Shown piece by piece: positions 6,537 through 9,105 of a stretch of 9,105 nt of DNA (position 1 is the first letter of the stretch; every line of letters starts with the position of its first letter). The notes beneath the pieces were generated by a model, which was not told the DNA's origin, did not search any database, and worked only from the letters and a program-made list of their open reading frames with translations. The stretch comes from Promethearchaeota archaeon. GTDB taxonomy: Archaea; Asgardarchaeota; Lokiarchaeia; Sigynarchaeales; SOKP01. The DNA lies in the NCBI GenBank assembly GCA_030608765.1, contig JAUWDN010000021.1:1-9105 (forward strand), given 5' to 3'. Made by a program: the position numbers and the translations under genes.

Positions 6537-7859
6537 ATGTCGTTTGATGAATTAAATGGATGGAGGAAAACTCACTATACGAAAGATGTAACCCCCGATT
6601 TATATGATCAAGAAGTAATTCTTGGTGGATGGGTAAGAAATTTTCGAAATCTCGGAGGCTTGAAGTTTATAAACTTACAAGATAAATATGGAGAACGACA
6701 GATTACATTGAAAAAAGGAGTTGTATCAGATGATTTATTTGAAAAAACTAAGCTTGGGTATCAATATTGCTTAATGGTTAAAGGGAAAGTGAAGAAATTT
6801 GATGCAGCACCGGGTGGAATTGAAATTATACCATCAGAAATTAAAATTTTAAACAAAACCCCGGAAAAACTTCCTATCGATATGACAGGAGAAACTATAT
6901 CAGAACTTGATCTTAGGCTAAATAATAGAGCTTTAGATCTAAGATCTATAAGAAATCAAGCAATTTTTAAGATTCGTGGGCAAGTTTTAAAATCCATTAG
7001 AAACTTTCTACTTGAGCGTGATTTTAGCGAAATTACAACGCCAAAAATAATAGGTTCTGCGACAGAAGGTGGTACTGAGTTATTTCCCATTATGTATTTT
7101 GATCGAGAGGCATTCCTAGTTCAATCTGCCCAATTATATAAGGAACAGTTAAGTGGAGTATATGAACGGGTATTTGAGATAAGTCCTGCTTTCAGAGCGG
7201 AAAAAAGTCACACAAAAAGGCATATATGCGAGATATTTACATTAGATGTAGAAATGAGCTTCGTTGATATGTATGATGTTTTAAAAACATTAGAAGAATT
7301 AGTTCATAATGTAATAACAAATGTTAGAGAGAATAACATGGCTGCTCTGAAGATAATAAACATGGAAAACAAAACACTCGTTCCAGAATTACCCCTCCCA
7401 CGCTATAGATACGATGAAATTCTTGAATTACTCGAAAATAAATATAAAATCTCAATTGAATGGGGCGAAGATATTTCTACAGAAGCGTATCGAAAATTAG
7501 GAAAAGAACTTACCGGATATTATTACATAACTCATTGGCCAATGATAATAAAACCATTTTACATTCAACCATCAAAAGATAATAAGTATAGTGAATCTTT
7601 TGATCTTCAAATGGGATGGCTAGAATTAACTTCGGGAGGTACTAGAGTCCATAATAGAGTCAAATTAGAGAAAGCCATAGAAAGCAAGGGCTTGAATGCT
7701 TCTTCCTTTGAATCCCATCTTATCGCATATGATTTTGGAATGCCTCCTCATGCGGGTTTTGGGTTAGGGATTGCTCGTTGGATAACATATATTTGTGGTC
7801 TTGAAGATATCCGCGAAGCTGTGATGTATCCGAGAACACCCGAACGATTAACACCTTAG
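6537..7859 (+). CDS. aspS: Aspartyl-tRNA synthetase, archaeal type, probably non-discriminating
   Basis: This 440-residue class IIb synthetase activates aspartate with ATP and loads it onto tRNA. An N-terminal OB-fold anticodon-binding domain (about 12-106, with GGWVRNFRNLGG) is followed by the catalytic domain: class II motif 2 around RVFEISPAFRAEKSHTKRH (211-229), the QSAQLYKE aspartate-site strand (196-203), FDLQMGWLELTSGGTRVH (355-372) and motif 3 GFGLGIAR with Arg414. In discriminating archaeal enzymes a Trp and a Lys in the OB fold (26 and 85 in Thermococcus) read the anticodon; here the equivalents are Arg34 and Pro92. Pro at the second site, and the TRVH segment, are features of non-discriminating enzymes that also charge tRNA(Asn). 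The ATG at 6537 gives normal length. The gene is divergent from the methyltransferase across an 89-base gap and is followed after 31 bases by map. Confidence 0.95.
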   Translation: MSFDELNGWRKTHYTKDVTPDLYDQEVILGGWVRNFRNLGGLKFINLQDKYGERQITLKKGVVSDDLFEKTKLGYQYCLMVKGKVKKFDAAPGGIEIIPSEIKILNKTPEKLPIDMTGETISELDLRLNNRALDLRSIRNQAIFKIRGQVLKSIRNFLLERDFSEITTPKIIGSATEGGTELFPIMYFDREAFLVQSAQLYKEQLSGVYERVFEISPAFRAEKSHTKRHICEIFTLDVEMSFVDMYDVLKTLEELVHNVITNVRENNMAALKIINMENKTLVPELPLPRYRYDEILELLENKYKISIEWGEDISTEAYRKLGKELTGYYYITHWPMIIKPFYIQPSKDNKYSESFDLQMGWLELTSGGTRVHNRVKLEKAIESKGLNASSFESHLIAYDFGMPPHAGFGLGIARWITYICGLEDIREAVMYPRTPERLTP

Positions 7860-7890
7860 AAATTTAATAAATATTATTTTGTGAATAATT

Positions 7891-8802
7891 ATGACAGATG
7901 AGTGGATTGAGTCATATTTAAGTGCTGGAAAAGCTGTTATAGCAGCTAAGAAGTTAGCTGAAAAGCTTATAAAACCAGGAGTATCCTTTTTAGAAATTGC
8001 CAATAAGTGTGAAGATGAAATAATAAACCAAGGTTGCGATTTATCCTTTCCGGTTAATATGTCGCTAAACGAGTTTGCTGCTCATTATAGTCCAACTATC
8101 GATGATCCAACCGTGGTACCTAATAAAGGGCTGTTAAAAATTGATTTAGGCTCTCACTATAATGGATATATTGCTGACTCGGCAATCACATTTAATATAG
8201 ATAACGATCCAAAGCTTCAAAATTATATTGATGCTGCCCAAGAGGCGCTTGAAGCAGCGATCGAGATTTTTAGGCCTGGTACAAAGCTGTATGAGTTAGG
8301 CGAAGTAATTGAGAATAAAATTCATAACCATGGATTAAGACCAATTACTAACCTAGGAGGTCATGAGTTACAAAGATATAAATTACATGCTGGTCCATTT
8401 ATTCCTAATAGAAAAGATCTAAGTCATAAAGAAGTTTTAAAACCGGGGGATGCCTACGCTTGCGAGCCATTTGCTACTTCGGGTGAAGGTTTAGTCCGCA
8501 ACGGTAAAAAATCTTATATTTATCGATTTGCCAAAAGAGTAAAGAAAAATTTACCCTATGAAGAAATAAACTATATGAAGAAAATAGCGGATTTAACCAA
8601 AAACCTACCTTTTTCGCCACGATTATTAGAGAAACACAACATTATCCCAAAAAACAAGATACAACGGATAATCGATACTTTCATACGAAAAAAGATACTT
8701 GATCATTATCCTATTTTAATCGAGATAACTGGCGCCCCAGTTGCTCAACAGGAACATACAATTATAATCGATATGGATGGAAATCCAATTGTTACAACAT
8801 AA
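7891..8802 (+). CDS. map: Methionine aminopeptidase, type 2
   Basis: This 303-residue dinuclear metalloenzyme removes the N-terminal methionine from newly made proteins when the next residue is small. All five metal ligands expected for the pita-bread fold are present: Asp85 (KIDLG), Asp96 (IADSA), His158 (GGHEL), Glu192 (CEPFAT) and Glu288 (VAQQEHT), plus the substrate-site His65 in N-x-x-A-A-H-Y-S-P. The helical insertion between about 205 and 270 identifies the archaeal/eukaryotic type 2 enzyme, and the length is typical of archaeal members. It starts with ATG 31 bases after aspS; an AT-rich TATA-like stretch (about 7862-7874) lies at leaderless spacing, so it may have its own promoter. 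Its end overlaps the next gene, suggesting translational coupling. Confidence 0.97.
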   Translation: MTDEWIESYLSAGKAVIAAKKLAEKLIKPGVSFLEIANKCEDEIINQGCDLSFPVNMSLNEFAAHYSPTIDDPTVVPNKGLLKIDLGSHYNGYIADSAITFNIDNDPKLQNYIDAAQEALEAAIEIFRPGTKLYELGEVIENKIHNHGLRPITNLGGHELQRYKLHAGPFIPNRKDLSHKEVLKPGDAYACEPFATSGEGLVRNGKKSYIYRFAKRVKKNLPYEEINYMKKIADLTKNLPFSPRLLEKHNIIPKNKIQRIIDTFIRKKILDHYPILIEITGAPVAQQEHTIIIDMDGNPIVTT

Positions 8803-9105
8803 GAATAAACTTAGGGAAAAATTCACAAGCGTCATTCTATGTGCCGGTGAAGGAGTACGCGCTAGAGACTTTGCTAAATCTATTCCAAAACCACTTATAA
8901 AAGTTAATTCTTTAAATAATCGATCTATTCTTTCCTTAATTATTTCTAACTTAGCAAAGTTAAAGCTTAGGACAATTGTTGTAGTAACGGGTCATTTAGG
9001 GGAACGAATTGAAGACTTTTTAACTTCCCCTCAAATAAAAAATCAGTTCAGGAAAGAAAATATCTTAATAAATAGTTCTGGAGCTCGATACAAATTAGGG
9101 CCCTT
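8777..9105 (+). CDS. Nucleotidyltransferase, N-terminal part (runs off window)
   Basis: The visible 109 codons encode the start of a Rossmann-like nucleotidyltransferase, the class that joins an NTP to a sugar phosphate or to a polyol or alcohol phosphate. The signature is SVILCAGEGVRARDFAK followed by SIPKPLIKV: the glycine-rich G-x-G-x-R loop and the PKP motif that bind the nucleotide; the usual Thr of GTR is Val here. TIVVVTGHLGERIEDFL is the next typical strand-helix (V-T-G-Y/H-x-x-E-x-I). The frame opens after a stop at 8765-8767, so ATG 8777 is the most upstream likely start, overlapping map by 26 bases; TTG 8789 is the alternative. The gene continues past 9105. Substrate cannot be told from this part; sugar nucleotides for glycans or lipid head-group precursors such as CDP-inositol are both possible. 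Confidence 0.85.
   Translation, partial: MEIQLLQHKNKLREKFTSVILCAGEGVRARDFAKSIPKPLIKVNSLNNRSILSLIISNLAKLKLRTIVVVTGHLGERIEDFLTSPQIKNQFRKENILINSSGARYKLGP

Noticed and set aside
1..9105. CRISPR array, tRNA genes, insertion sequence or a multi-gene defence system
   Set aside because: No regularly spaced repeats, no tRNA-like T-arm sequence in the gaps, no transposase, and only one methyltransferase without helicase, nuclease or specificity partner.

Overview
The window reads as a stretch of archaeal chromosome, AT-rich and almost entirely housekeeping genes for protein synthesis and folding. The archaeal assignment rests on a group II chaperonin (thermosome), ribosomal proteins eL40 and eL38, a NusA-like protein of archaeal type, Pth2-type peptidyl-tRNA hydrolase, archaeal-type aspartyl-tRNA synthetase and type 2 methionine aminopeptidase. 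The presence of eL38, together with an eL40 resembling the TACK form, points to the TACK or Asgard side of the archaea; the low GC suggests a non-hyperthermophile. The exact lineage cannot be fixed from this sequence.

Layout. On the left (83-2106), two minus-strand genes: eL40, a 53-residue zinc-ribbon ribosomal protein that is easy to miss, followed by the thermosome subunit, which ends in a Gly/Met/Pro-rich repeat tail. A 252-base gap (2107-2358) separates them from a divergent plus-strand cluster and holds promoters plus what may be the decayed end of a methyltransferase gene. The plus-strand cluster (2359-4895) runs eL38, NusA-like zinc-finger/KH protein, pth2, truD, with gaps of 16, 52 and 24 bases, and is probably one translation-related operon. 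Next, on the minus strand and tail-to-tail with truD by only 4 bases, lies a solitary beta-class DNA methyltransferase of type III Mod-like architecture (4900-6447). Plus-strand genes then resume: aspS, map and the start of a nucleotidyltransferase that runs off the right end (6537-9105).

How the genes fit together. eL38 and eL40 are parts of the large ribosomal subunit; AspRS charges tRNA; TruD modifies tRNA; Pth2 recycles peptidyl-tRNA; MetAP trims nascent proteins; the thermosome folds them. The methyltransferase is the outsider: its function, strand and position do not fit the neighbours, and no restriction subunit accompanies it. The AspRS carries a proline at the position that marks non-discriminating enzymes, suggesting that this organism may make Asn-tRNA(Asn) by transamidation. 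I found no tRNA, rRNA, CRISPR array, insertion sequence or clear new multi-gene system.
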